Below, piece by piece: positions 13,145 through 25,480 of a DNA stretch of 64,000 nt. Positions within the stretch are counted from its first letter, which is position 1. The number at the start of each line of letters is the position of its first letter. Source of the stretch: Nautilus pompilius (lineage: Eukaryota > Mollusca > Cephalopoda > Nautilida > Nautilidae). The stretch is from contig JACATO010000052.1 of NCBI GenBank assembly GCA_018389105.1, positions 434,001 to 498,000 of the forward strand, in the 5' to 3' direction. The translations under genes were made by a program, and so were the position numbers. The notes under the pieces were generated by a model that worked only from the letters and a program-made list of their open reading frames with translations, was not told where the DNA came from and did no database searches.

Positions 13145-15624
13145 TCCTTTTCCTTTTCCTCACCTTCTCTTCTTCCAACCATCACTATCTTTCCTGGCTC
13201 TCTTCCTCTCTCTCTCTAATATCCATAAAAAGCTAGAAATCCATGACTATATGAATCTCTTGTGTGAATGATGCAGTTTGTCACAGTTGCCATACCTTGT
13301 CACTGCTACTCTACTACTTTGAAGATGGTGCCCATAAATTTATTTCTACTAATGACAGTTATCAATCATCTGGACAATGGTCAGTATTTGTTGGGTTCTT
13401 AGCTTATCATAATGTCTCTTGTTAAAAGGCTCCTCTCTCTCTCAACTTATCACACTCACTGCACCCTATTTTAATTGGAAACCTCTCCATCACATGCATA
13501 TACATTAAACCAGAATTCTTAGGCCAGAGATTGGAAAAATTCACATCCTAGGGTGCTTTAATAATCATAAAGATTGTATGATAGATTCAGATGCAAATTA
13601 TAACTCAGTAATGTTAAACATTGAGAATAAAGAGTATTTTTGTTTAGTTAGCATTGGATTTTGATGATAAAGAGAGAACAGAACCAAGAGTAAGTATAAA
13701 TTTTGTGAAATTTTTAAAGCAAGCAACACATCTTGCAGGTAGAATCAAAAAGTAAAATAAACAAGGTTTTTCTATAATTAAAAAAAATAAAAATTTAAAT
13801 AAGTTGCCTGCATTAATGTTGTCTTGACTTTGAATAAGTATAAAATATTGTGAAAGTTTCTTAATCATTGTATTAATTTTAGCTGCTTTTACCTTTTGTT
13901 ATTTTATATTTTATAAATATTCTAAATTTTAATATATATATATATGGAATGAGTGAAATGGGAGACACCAAGGGAAATGCTGGAAACAGGGATTCTGTTA
14001 CTGAAAGATGGCTTATGTCAGTGTCTCTTGTCAAGGATCTGCTTTACTCTTATGTCAGCTCAATTCAGATATGCTTGCCTGGCACTTCCTAGGATTATTT
14101 TTCAGCAGCTGCTCATAGTCTGTCTGATTTTGGCCTTTTCTTTTGTTTTTTTTTTCATTTTTTTTTTCAATATAGCCCTTCATAAATTTATTATAGTTTT
14201 TAGAATGATTTAAAAAAGATTCATTTAAGTCTAGTTTTGGAAGGTATTATATCAGTATTTCCAGGAACATCTGATGTAACGGTTTGAACAAATTTTTTAA
14301 ACTAGACATTTGAGAGGACCAGAGGTGTGGAGGTTTTCATTTTTTTTTAAAAAAGAATCTGGGATGTCATCAACTCTCCCTCTCCCTAACATTTTTGAAA
14401 GTTGCATGCATAACACCATCTTCCTGAGTTTATTTAGAAAGGCTCTAAAATGGTACATCTTAGCATAGTGAAAAATGCCTGGATTTTATTATGAATGGTT
14501 AAGTTTTAACCAGCAAAAAAAAATTTGGCCACTAGCTCCTAATGGAAAGGTCATATTAGTACTTTGAGATAGCCCCTTACTAAAACCGAATCTGTATATT
14601 TAGTCTGTAAGAGAAGGCTTTGTTCCATTTTTCAATTTGTATTGCCTAAAAAATAATTTAAAATAATGGTGTCTTAATTTTACTCCATCAAAATCTCTTC
14701 ACCAGTTATTGTATAAGGAACATTCAAAAGAAATCCAGCAGAATTAGCCTTGGTGTAATTGCATTTGGCCAGCCTTCATTTGAATGTCTCTGTTTTGCTC
14801 TTTTTGCAACTGAATTTATGGAGCAAAATCTTTCAGCTGAAATGCAAATGTTGCAAGATATCCATCTAGTAAATGGTGAATATACCACATTAATCATCAT
14901 AAAATACATATCCATCACAAGCAACAATAACTGGATGTAGTTTCTGCTACTATTGATGTAAAAATTCTAGTTACATTTCTGGTAGTTATGCCTCCAAAAG
15001 TGCATTCTGTTTTATCCGATTTAATCCTTTGTGTTTGTATTCATGGGTATTTAGAAAATTTTGTTTTGCAATCTTTTTGATGGGAAGATTGTTGGGTGCA
15101 GAATTTTCAGTTATAATTTTTTGGCTGCCATGTTTTCTATGAAAGCTTTTTTAAATTAAAGCATACATTTGTGAAGAAATTTCCACCAAAATTTTTTTCT
15201 TGTCTTATAGTTTGTTATGGTGGAATCATTGAAGAAAGGAAGGAATTAAAATTTAAATATATTAGCTTGTTTCCTCAATAGCATGTGCTCTGTTATAATG
15301 CCAACAATCTTAGAAAGCATCTACTGGACAGTTTTCAGTCTGCCTTTTGTACTGTTTCACTCTTGACCTTGAATTCAAAATGAATACATTGAAGTTGCTA
15401 GAAAGTGGTTTTTCTGGTGTTGTGTATGAGATTCATGCTGCATACCTATGTTGTGAGATAGGGGAGAATGTTTTTATTTCTATTTTAGACACAAGATTCT
15501 GATTGTTTAATTACCAACATCAATGATTTTTCCTTATTTAAATCAGACTTTTTGCACTAAGATAAATCAGTCCACACAATAAGATTTTTATAAATTTTTA
15601 GGTGAATAAATTATAAAATTAAAG

Positions 15625-15890
15625 TGGCAGAGGTTGAGGACCCAAGTTCAGTCTCTACCCAGGGGATCAACTGGACTTGGTGTACCTCCCTATCATGGTT
15701 TCTTCTCACTCTTTTTCACCAGCTGGCCATATGGGTTTGATCCCACATATAAAGAACCCTAGGAGTGATTTCCCTGCTGAAGTTGGATGAGCTGGGCCTC
15801 ATGTGGTGCAGGGTTGGCAGTGCTTAGCAGACAACTGTGACGTTTTCTCACCAGGGTTGTTTCTCTTGTAGGCATCTGTGTACAAGGAAT
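15625..15890 (+). repeat. SINE-like unit, family S, copy 1
   Basis: A less AT-rich block of about 265 bp that can be aligned by eye to 33165-33330 and 46718-46985. Shared words in order: GGGGATCAACTGGACTTGGT followed by GTACCTC, then CACCAGCTGGCCATATGGGT, GAGTGATTTCCCTGCTGAAG, GGGCCTCATG, GTTGGCAGTGCTT, and TTGTAGGCAT. A segment near the start (ACCCAAGTTCAGTCTC) loosely resembles a tRNA B box, which would fit a tRNA-derived SINE, but I cannot see a clear A box. No coding frame. All three copies lie on the + strand. Confidence 0.55.
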
Positions 15891-18800
15891 TATAAAATTT
15901 ATTCATAAGTAATGTATTAAGAAAGTAGATAGAAAGACAGGTTTAGAACTTAATTTTGGTTTTAATGCTCAAAACGAAATTACAGTTGGAAATAAATATC
16001 TGAAATCTCTGCTATAAAAGGAGATTAGAAAATTGCTTGCTTTATTATTAGTATAATTATTATGAAAGATAATTTAGTAGCGTATGCATTTTTAATTATT
16101 TTAGAAAATGTATTTTAAATTAATGATGAATAGTAAAATAAAGAAATGCTTCTCACCTTTTATATGGATAATTTTTTTGATAGTACAATATTAGCTCTTG
16201 GCTTATACATGGAAACTTTCTTCCAACAACATGGCCCTCAACATATTTCTTAAATTAATAAATTAGCTATTTTTTAGAATATTTATTTTGTGCTGGTTTA
16301 AGATTTACAAATGTGAATTTAGCAAAAATTTACTGTTCAAATACCTAAACACCTGAAACATGAAAATTATTCATTTCATTTCTTTTTTTTTTTTTTTGTT
16401 ATTAGAATGGTGGATAGTTTCTACCTTATCAGTTAAAATCAGTTGTACATTGCTCAATCTGATTAGGTAATCATAATTTTTTGTTTATCTGTCAGTTGGT
16501 TTTCATATGAAGAATAATGAGTATTTAGATTTATAATTTGCTATGGGGAACTAGTATTGAAAAAGTTAATACTTTATAATGTGTGTGTGTGTATATAATT
16601 ATTTAATTAAAAATTTTTTAAATCAGGACAATTTTTATGAGTGATCATTTTTCAACCCCCCTTTCTGAGAATTTTATAAAGTGCAGTATTTTAAAATGTT
16701 TTGAATCTTTAACTTTTAACTTATTTACTTCCTTAAATACACATTTTGTGTATTATGCATGTTTATTGTCATGTGGGTAGCACTTCACAATTTTCAGTTA
16801 GTAGCCATGATCTGTGATTATTTGGCTTTTGGCAAATTGGAAATGAATAGAGCCACTACATCACTTGTCTTAAGTGACAAGCACTTGAGTCATCAGAAAT
16901 TACAAAGGAAAGCTGCTTTATGACTGGCTTTTATTCATTCTGACCATGAAAAGAAAAATAAAACTATTAGCATAGACACACAATAGTTATCTGGTTATTG
17001 AAGGAATAGATGGCTTTGATATCAAGAGTAATCTGTGTATTCATTTTTGTTATTTTTTTCCAGACTTTTCACTGATTTTTGTGTTTGTGTGTGTGAGAGG
17101 GAGGGAGTGGGAGCCATCTTTTAGTAAACTGGCTTTGAACCTGTTTCAGTTGGGTTCATGTTACTTTGATGGATGCCTGCAATTTTAGTAAAATTATTTG
17201 TTTGAATAGGAAAGTTATTATTTCACAGCACTGCTTTAGGGAAACTTGATTTCCCACATTCCTGAAATGTTTAGTAGTTTTAAATTTGATCTAAAATACA
17301 CAAAACTCTCAGTTGGTGTATCTTTAATTTTGACCCTTATTATTCTGTCTTGGACCCAGTGCACTTGCATGCCTCCTGCATTGAATGTTACTCTGAGTTC
17401 ATTGAATTCCATTTTTAGTCTGTTGCTGCAGGTTTCTAAATGATATACTCCAATGTTTCCTTTACGAAATCAAATTGATTACAATTTACAAAATTGGAAA
17501 ATACATTCTTTTAAACAAAATATCAGTAACCTTTTTTTTTTTAATATGGGCAAGTGAAGGAAACATTTTTAATTTTATTTCTGTGATTATATAATAGATA
17601 CTTATGTTGGTCATATTGCAGACCTGTCTACAGTCACATTATACAGTGCTTCAGTAACTGTGAACTGATATAATTTTTGTTTTGTCTTTCTGTGTTTGTG
17701 TGTGGGATAACACTTCATGTTAAATATAAGTGAAAACTTTCTAAACCTTTCTCTTCTCATTTCTCTAATCTTGTTTTCAGACCTCATGTTTGATTTGATT
17801 TTTGTTAAATGCCATGGGGCTTCACTTCATTCTGAAAGATTATGCTTTGTGCTATAGTTTCTATTTGTAAGCATCATCCCCTTTGATGATAGAGAAATTC
17901 ATTTAAAATGTCATTATCTCTAACCAAATCCTGCTTCCTCTCTCTAATCTTTTATAGCTCCACTTGTGGCTTTATTTTTGATTTATATGTGAAAATGTTT
18001 TATTTTTTTCTTCTATTTAGTTTTATGATTTTCTCAAGTCTGTTAAAGCAATACCTTATACATTATCTTTTAATATTTTGTCATATGAAGCAATTGTTAT
18101 ATTATATCTAGATAAAGTATTTTGGAAGCCAAAATTACATCCTCTCATTTAGTCTGCAATGATTTTGTTTAGTTCATGAAATTATCTATTTTGTCTGCTT
18201 TATTTAAGATCAATCTTTAAAAAAAAAAAAAAAAATGTTGTTCAACCCTGGAAGGTTTTTCATGCATAGCTGATAATCAGAGTAATCAGAATAAATCTGT
18301 GATTACTTAGAAGAGTTCTCTAGCAAGAACTTGTTTTTTTTTTTTTCAGAATTGACAACTGATTATAAGAACAAGAAGTAATTGAAACAACATTTTATAG
18401 GAAAATGTATGGTGAATTAACTTTTTTCTATCATGAGTGTCAAATTGTTTATTATGGAACTCTGGAATCTACAGCATCAAATAAAGATAGTGGCTCCATA
18501 GTTCAGGCACAGTGAGCTTTCAGAATAGAATTTCAGCAAAGAGATGCTCCCAGTAAACAGTCATTTCTGCAATACATTGACAGATTTATGGAAGAAGGCT
18601 CTGTGGCTTGAGAGAAGCACATGCAAACACTATCAGTGTGACCAGCAGAGGATATCGCTGCCATAAGCACAGCAAATCAGCATAGCCCCAGAAAATTTGT
18701 TTGTCATTTGTCAGGCTAGACTGGTTTAACTTCAGTATCTGTTTACTGTATACTCCATAAAAAGTTAAACTTGTTCTACAAAGTGCAAATTATACAATGC

Positions 18801-20621
18801 TTTAAAGATGAAGACACATTGTGGATAGACTTCAGGCTTTAATGAATAATGTGCTGCTTTAATGTTGTAAGTGCATAAACCAAAAAATGAAAACATCTGA
18901 AAGATTATTTTTTCCAAATGAATCTGCATGATTTGATAGTTAAATGGCTAAAACTTGTGCATTTGTGTCAACTTATTTTCATATAAACAAATATTTACAT
19001 GGTCTCAAGATGAAACACCATGTATTAAAAAACAACAAAAAATCTAGAAGCAATAACCTGTTTTTGTATTGAAAACTTCTAGAAATTTGTTGCTAGAACT
19101 ATATCTGACTACTATACATCAATATTTTTTTCTCAGACTAATTGGAAACAAAGCTTTAATTGGAGTGTTGTTCATATGGAACTTGGCCAAATACCATCAT
19201 GTCAATCCTCTTTTCAGTTGGGTTTCATTAGAACATTCCTAATAAAAATAAATGAAATAATTTTGATAGTGATGAAGCCTTAAATAGTAGCATTAAGGCA
19301 ACACTTCACCATCTAAACTGATACAGTAAACTGTAGTAACTATTTTATTAACAATTCTTTAGTTTTATGAGATACAGGCATGAATTCAACAATTCTCTCT
19401 CTGGTTTTTGCACTCGACAGTTAATTGTGTCACTTTTGTTGTATATATACATACATTTGGTAATCATGAAGTGTAAAGTGTTTCAGTACCATAGGTTGCT
19501 GGACTATCCAAACACTGATCAGGTGACAAGATACTAACTGCTACATGTATGTATGGCTCTCTGTGGCACTATCAGTGCCTTCTACACCTTGTATTATAGT
19601 TTACCACTCATATTTGTTAATTTCTTGATTTGTGGAAGAAGCTGAGCAGTAAAAGTGGTGTTTAGATGTAGGCTTTAATTTGTTAATAAAAACAGTTAAT
19701 GGTAAATCCTGGGTTCATTCAAGATGGAGAATGTTCAAAAACTTAGATTGTTTGGGAAATGTTACCATTTATTTCTATATTTAAAATTGTGGCAGATGAT
19801 AATGTCAAGCTTTTATGAAGCAGAGAATTGAATTGGTGTTCATGGTTGTGTTTACCAAATAGAGAATTTTGATTTTACAAACATTATTGCTATTTGCATT
19901 TTGTGCTTATATATATATATGTTCTCCTACTTAATTCATAAAATCATTGATCCTATTATATAATTATATCAAAAGAACTGAGTAAAAAAAAAATAACTCT
20001 TGGAGTAATTTCGATATTTACTTGCCAATGAAAATTTTATACTTTCTGAATGATCTGTGGGTTCCAAAAGTTTTAGTAAACTAACATCCAAAATTAATAT
20101 TTTTGTTTAAGTGTAATTATACCACAACTAATGTAATGTTTAGGAATTTGTGTTGCTTCAGATTTACCACTTATATATTTCTTTTGTTTAAATTATAATT
20201 TTTTGTCTAAAAAATATTGTAAATCCACATTTATTGATGTTTATAGCTTTAATACTCTATTGTTGCATTTCCACAAGAAATTTCTACATTAAGGATATGT
20301 AGTACAGAATATCAAAATAATAATAATGCTTAATTAACTTTTTTACATCAAAATTGCATTTTATGTATTAACACACCACACACACGCACGCACATAATAT
20401 CATTTGGAAATATATGATGATTATCATAATTTTGGTCATCTCTGTACTTTCATACAGTAATACTAGACTACCTAGTAAATAATCAAAAATGCCTTAGTCA
20501 CCTGGATTAAAATCTGTTATAAAATGAAAAAAATTGTTTTCATTACTGGTTATAATTACATGAAAGCAAAGAATTATATAGTATATTATAAAATGCTTTC
20601 ATTTTAAATTTCTGATTTCAG

Positions 20622-20725
20622 TTACTATAAATGGAACATTTCCCAACCAGCAACTACTTGGCTTCATGCTTGTTGCTGTGCCCCAAGGACAGGAAGCAGA
20701 ACATAAAAGTCTTGGAGAATTCAGT
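20622..20725 (+). CDS. SPON1: F-spondin-like exon A, Reeler domain (partial gene)
   Basis: This is an internal coding exon of 104 nt. It follows a TTCAG acceptor and ends at a consensus donor (GTAAGT). It enters with two bases left over from the previous codon and then reads 34 open codons ending on a codon boundary. The peptide contains GTFPNQQLLGFMLVAVPQG, which resembles the Reeler-domain strand where F-spondin has FRGFTLIALREN, followed by a charged loop and GEFS. F-spondin is a secreted matrix protein (Reeler, spondin and thrombospondin type 1 domains) that acts in axon guidance and cell adhesion. Exon A joins in frame to exon B about 26.7 kb downstream. Upstream exons carrying the signal peptide and the first Reeler strands are outside the window. 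Another Reeler-family protein is possible from this exon alone; the assignment rests on exons B and C. Confidence 0.82.
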
Positions 20726-21832
20726 GTAAGTTGGTTTTCTTTGTTTTTTGTTTTTCATACATAAGCTTCTGCAAAACAAGCAATATCTACTGCTTTGCCA
20801 GATTGTTTACTGGTAAACTGATGTAAAAAAGTTTACTTGTATCATATAAATGGACATTTTGTTGAAATTGGTTTAGAACTTGGCTGAGAGACCAGACTAT
20901 TTCTTTGATGTATCAGAAGTGATCTTTAATTTAACTTGCTTATAATAGCAACTCACATTGGACATTCATTAAATATTTTTAAAGATTTAGTATCTAAAAT
21001 TAACATTGAAAATAGCTCTTTTGGTTCTTTCTTCAATACTGGTATTTTATTTTAGGCTTCTTTAAAAATGAGGTTCCACTGAACAATAGCAACAAAGTAA
21101 AATAAATTCAAAGTGATTGCTGTTTATATTTTTCTGTACCTATATTTTTTAAAGAGCAGATTATTCAAGAATTCATTAATGATACTTATGTGTGTAACAG
21201 GAGAAATCTTAACTGGTGATAGCATCAGTCTCCATCTAGATTCTGTGACAAGCGGCCACTTTTGACTTCTATCTTGTTGCCACTGAAACCAAAGTACATC
21301 CATGGGAGCTGATTCATCAGATTCTTTTTCAGTGAGAAACAAACAGAAAAACATGCATGCACGTGATGTCTTTTGAACCAAGATCACAAAAAAGATATCC
21401 ATATACAACCAAATCTGATAGGGCATGCATCATAATGGTTGGGATGTTGTTTATATTCGTTTCCTGGTAAATGATCAACTCGAAGCTTATTGTCATCCAG
21501 ATCTGATGTCAGCTAGATAGTGGTATGATGACAGTAAGATGAGAAAATAGTGGTGATAACAGTGAGAATTGGTTACTAGGGATGTTGGTGACTTAGGGTC
21601 AAATGAAATCAAATTGCACTAGGTTTGGAAATCATTTCCATATCTTTTAACTTCAACAATTGTAATATTACATGTATGCAATTTGTTAGTAACAGACAAG
21701 TCCTTTTGTTAAGCAAAAAAAAAAAAAAAAAATTAAAATTTCACAAAGGTTTGTATAAAAAGAGTGTAGGTAAGTATATAATGATTTTTATACACAGATG
21801 TGTTTTTTACCATATAAGTATGCAAATCTGTA

Positions 21833-21851
21833 ACCACCACCACCACCACCC
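21833..21851. repeat. CCA microsatellite
   Basis: About six CCA/ACC units in AT-rich spacer. Confidence 0.9.
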
Positions 21852-24035
21852 AGAAAAGAAAGTTCATATACAAGAATTTAGACAGTTTTTCTCTTATTAT
21901 TTTTAAAACAATAATATGTGCACAAAAATTATTTTTTTAAAATGTCAGTGTTAAAAACAGTTTTTTTTTTTTTTTAAAAGAATATGGTATTTTAAATCAC
22001 TGTTAGAAGGAAGATTAGTTTATTGAAGCAGAATGTTTAAACTCTGCTTTTGAATCTTTTGATATTGATTGATTTGTGCTGGTTTGAAATGTATGAAAAT
22101 CTATTAACTTAAAAAAAAAATAACTAATTATTTTTTTAAATACAGGGAGGGGAAAGTAGAAGAAACATGTATTAGTAGGAGTAAAAAATATTATGCTTAT
22201 ACAGAAAGAGTTCGATGCCAGATTAAGAGAGAAGTTTAAAAGGTGCTGTTATTTTAATGACAGAGAAACAATGGGATCAAAAATAGATTGTTGTCACGAT
22301 GAATCAGAATTAGACTCTTCAGTTGGAAAAAAAAATGAGTTAGGGATTGGAAAAAAAACTGCATAATTGTCTTGCTGAGAGATAATTACTGTAAAAGTAG
22401 AAATTATTGAAGAGTTCTCAAGAGCCCAAAACAAGTACAAAGCTGATGTTGACAGACAAAGTTGAAAAAGTAATGTAAAGAAAAAAAGATACTCTTTAAA
22501 ATAACTGGGAAAGAGGGTCTGCAATGTAATGAAAACAATGAAGACATGGGTCTTGGACTTCTCCTGAAACCTCATACTGATTGTAGGTAGCATACTGTGT
22601 GTGGTTTAACTACCTATGTTGTTTTACTGAAACTGTTTAACATTAACTCAACTACAGTATTCTATATAGCCAGTGTATCTTGATACTTAACTGTTCACCA
22701 TTTGAACAGGTAATAAAGTGGAGTGACCAACACAAATCTGGTAGTTTAATTACAACAATAAGACAAACATTCTGAACTTGGCAAAGTTTCTTTTATTTTT
22801 TTATTTTTCTCTCCACTTCAAGAAATATTTACTTGTTAATACAGTAAGGCAAGACTACAAAGATTTTGTGGTGACCTGTTTATTGTTATATATTTTGGGT
22901 TATAGCAAAATTAATTAAACTCTGAATGCACAAGTTTTTGTTCTTCTCTGTCTCTTTTTAGTGTCTGCAATGTTAGATCATTTCACTGCCAACTAAATTC
23001 TTGAACATTGTACTAACAAAAACTTAATGCATCTAAACACGTAATTACATTTGTTTTTTGTTTATAGCTGTGTAGTATGATCAAATTTACTCAGCTTTTA
23101 GCTGAGCTCAGATGAATTTATTATTTAGTGTGACAGGCTTATCATTAAAAAAATTGTTTCTTCTTATTTCATATGGGTGTTACTTTATTTACAGATAACT
23201 TCTGTGACATTCCTTTGGAAATGTAATGCCTTTGATTCTGAATTCCTTTGCCATCTTTGACAGAAAGAAAAAGAAAAAAGTTTCTGAACATAGGATCCTG
23301 TAACAAATTACTGTAAATTGAATTCATTGAAATTTTTATGCCATGTTAATGGTGGTGGGTTTTTTGTTTATGATGGGGTGTTTGTGGTTAAGTCTTGAAA
23401 CTATGATTAAATTCTATACTCCTTCCAGAATTTAAAAATCACAAAAATAAAGAAAAAGCAACGACACCTATTTATACCAGAAAGGATATCTTTAGCTTGC
23501 TTTTTTTTTTTAATGGCTGAAAATTGAACTAGCAATTTGTAGAGCTGAACATTTAGTTTCGTTTAGTAGTTACAAAGGGGCACTAAGGTATCATGGCTTA
23601 TGAGAGGTTCCCCTCCCCTAGGGTAGAGAAATGGCTTCCATTACAATTCTTGAATTGGTTAATGCTATCACTGTTAACTGCATTTGTCAGTAATTTATTC
23701 TAGTCTTTAGTAATTCTATTATAAAATAATTTCTTTTCTGATATATAACCTGGCTCAAATCTTAGCTAATTTGTAATTATGATCTCTAGTATTGGTGGCT
23801 AGATAACTGAAAGATCAAATGAAATCTGGAGGGGCAGCAGATACCATTACAGCAATGCTATTTCAGTCTGGTTCTATTTGAATATCTCTAGCTTTTTCCT
23901 GTCCGCATGCCCAAAACTTCTAATTATTTAGAAAAATTCTAGATATATTAACTGAATTGGAAAAAATTATTTTATGTATTTAAACATCATTTTTGAAATA
24001 TAAATATCTGAATAATAGTTAGCTATATAAACCTG

Positions 24036-25480
24036 TTAATGCATGTATGGAATTTTGGTGGCATAACTGATCTATTAGCACCACCTCTGGTATTATCAGG
24101 ACAAGATGCAACCATGGAATCATACCCAACAGATAACCTCACCTGGTTTAGCTTATTGTCACATACCAATAGCTATGTGGAGGCACAAGTGAGAGCTGGG
24201 AGTGTTAGCATGGTAAGATTTCTGAATGAAGTGGTCTTGAAATTTGACTTGGATAAGAATGCCACAAAATGCCTTTTGGATTTCTTGTTACTTGAGACTG
24301 ACAGCAGCAGCAACTTGACACCAGACCTGTACTGTGGAAAGATGTGTCATTCTCTATTGGGCTGTACAGTTGTCTGAGGTGCCAGAGATTAGCTTGGACA
24401 GTCCTCATTGGATTGTGATGGACAACCAACAGAACATTAGCATGATCATTCTGAGGATGGCAACACAAACTTTTTTGGCGAACATTCATGATTTTATGAC
24501 ATCAGAGGTAGAAATAAAAAGCTCAAGAAGTTTAACACATACAAATCTCTTAATATTGAAGCATAGCTGGTTTTAAATATGTTAAAGAAATGGGGGGAAA
24601 AAAAATTTTTTTTTTGTCTCTTGGAGTAAACACAGCATTCTTGCATTTTCCTTCAGCTTCGACAACAACAGCAATACTACAAGTTTGATCAGTGAATTTT
24701 ACTGTGACATCTTGTTACTCAACCCTTGTGCTACATAACAGATTTGTTTGACCCAGGAGCAGTTTCGAATTGCTTAAAACCTCTGTTAAAATTTGATTTC
24801 ACTCTCAGTTGTTTATTTATGACTTTTCTTAATTTGGGTGATAAAAATATTTGCAAAAACTTTGAACCATTGGATCCAGAGCATCTGTCTGATGTTCTAC
24901 AAATGAAAGATCACTTAGTTTATTCATTAATATTTGAATTCATGCTGACAATCATTGCCATTTTTTAACACATTTCACAAGGATGGAACAGTGAATGGAA
25001 GAAATGAGAGGAAGTCCCACATCATCCTTGATTACTGTGCCACAAAATAAGGTGTGGATAACCTCAATAAATTATTGGCTGGTTATATCTGCCAATGAAA
25101 GATGTCCTACTGGCTGTTGTTGGTGATCTACATGTTGGATGTGTTGGCATACAATGCCTTTGTGTTATGGACAGAAATCCATTCAGCGTGGAACTCCAAA
25201 AAACTTTGCTGACACCAACTATTCTCATTTTTGGAGTTGCTAGTTAAACCCCTTAACAGAATCAGATTTGGGATGCCTAGAAGACCTGCATAAATTGCTA
25301 TGATGCAGAATTTTCAGGAAAAGATGAATGAACATGCACCAACAACAACTGGAATGGGACAAAAAACAAGCTAGATGATGCTCTTGCCCACCCAGCAATA
25401 ATGACAAGATGAACACCATTGTGAGATGCAAAAAGCATCTTTGCAAACAACATAGCTTTACATTCTGCCAGTCCTGTGCT
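24036..25480 (+). mobile_element. piggyBac-type transposon relic
   Basis: Core evidence is at about 24980-25310, where one + strand reading gives GTVNGRNERKSHIILDYCAT then K-stop-GVDNLNKLLAGYI, and further on MLDVLAYNAFVLWTEIHSAW. These match the C-terminal part of piggyBac transposases (a K.GVD.LD......Y block followed by NAFVLW). The upstream open frames from 24039 (112 codons) and 24726 (80 codons) are in plausible order and orientation for the N-terminal and catalytic parts, but I cannot align them with confidence. The TTAA target sites and terminal repeats were not found, so both boundaries are approximate. Several stops and frame changes show it is dead. Confidence 0.68.
24980..25450 (+). 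pseudogene. piggyBac transposase C-terminal region, broken
   Basis: In the frame ending in YNAFVLWTEI, the sequence reads IILDYCATK, stop, GVDNLNKLLAGY, then a stop within ICQ-KMSYWLLLVIYMLDV, then LAYNAFVLWTEIHSAWNSKK, then LFSFLELLVKPLNRIRFGMP and RRPA. The G-V-D-x-L block and N-A-F-V-L-W block are landmarks of this transposase family. At least four in-frame stops are present, two of which (in K*GVD and CQ*K) look like single-base changes. The region is moderately AT-rich and has no neighbours beyond the host intron. Confidence 0.7.

Larger units (their letters stand above)
1..20621 (+). other. intron upstream of exon A (partial)
   Basis: Inferred intron of the F-spondin-like gene, at least 20.6 kb, with its 5' end outside the window. 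It holds the microsatellites and five transposon relics listed separately, plus one SINE-like unit. In the remaining stretches (roughly 1-696, 811-1294, 2177-5831, 6575-8687, 12565-15624 and 15891-20621) I see only AT-rich sequence with homopolymer runs and short chance open frames. A patch at about 3360-3700 is less AT-rich and may be an old unclassified repeat. No exon with paired splice sites and a recognisable peptide was found, but short poorly conserved exons could be missed by eye. Confidence 0.7.

Noticed and set aside
14690-14940. Open minus-strand frame of 67 codons in a less AT-rich patch
   Set aside because: No recognised family and no second copy in the window; left as unclassified intron sequence.
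22294-22593. 99-codon minus-strand open frame with Ser/Phe-rich sequence
   Set aside because: No domain, hydrophobic chance composition, no splice context.
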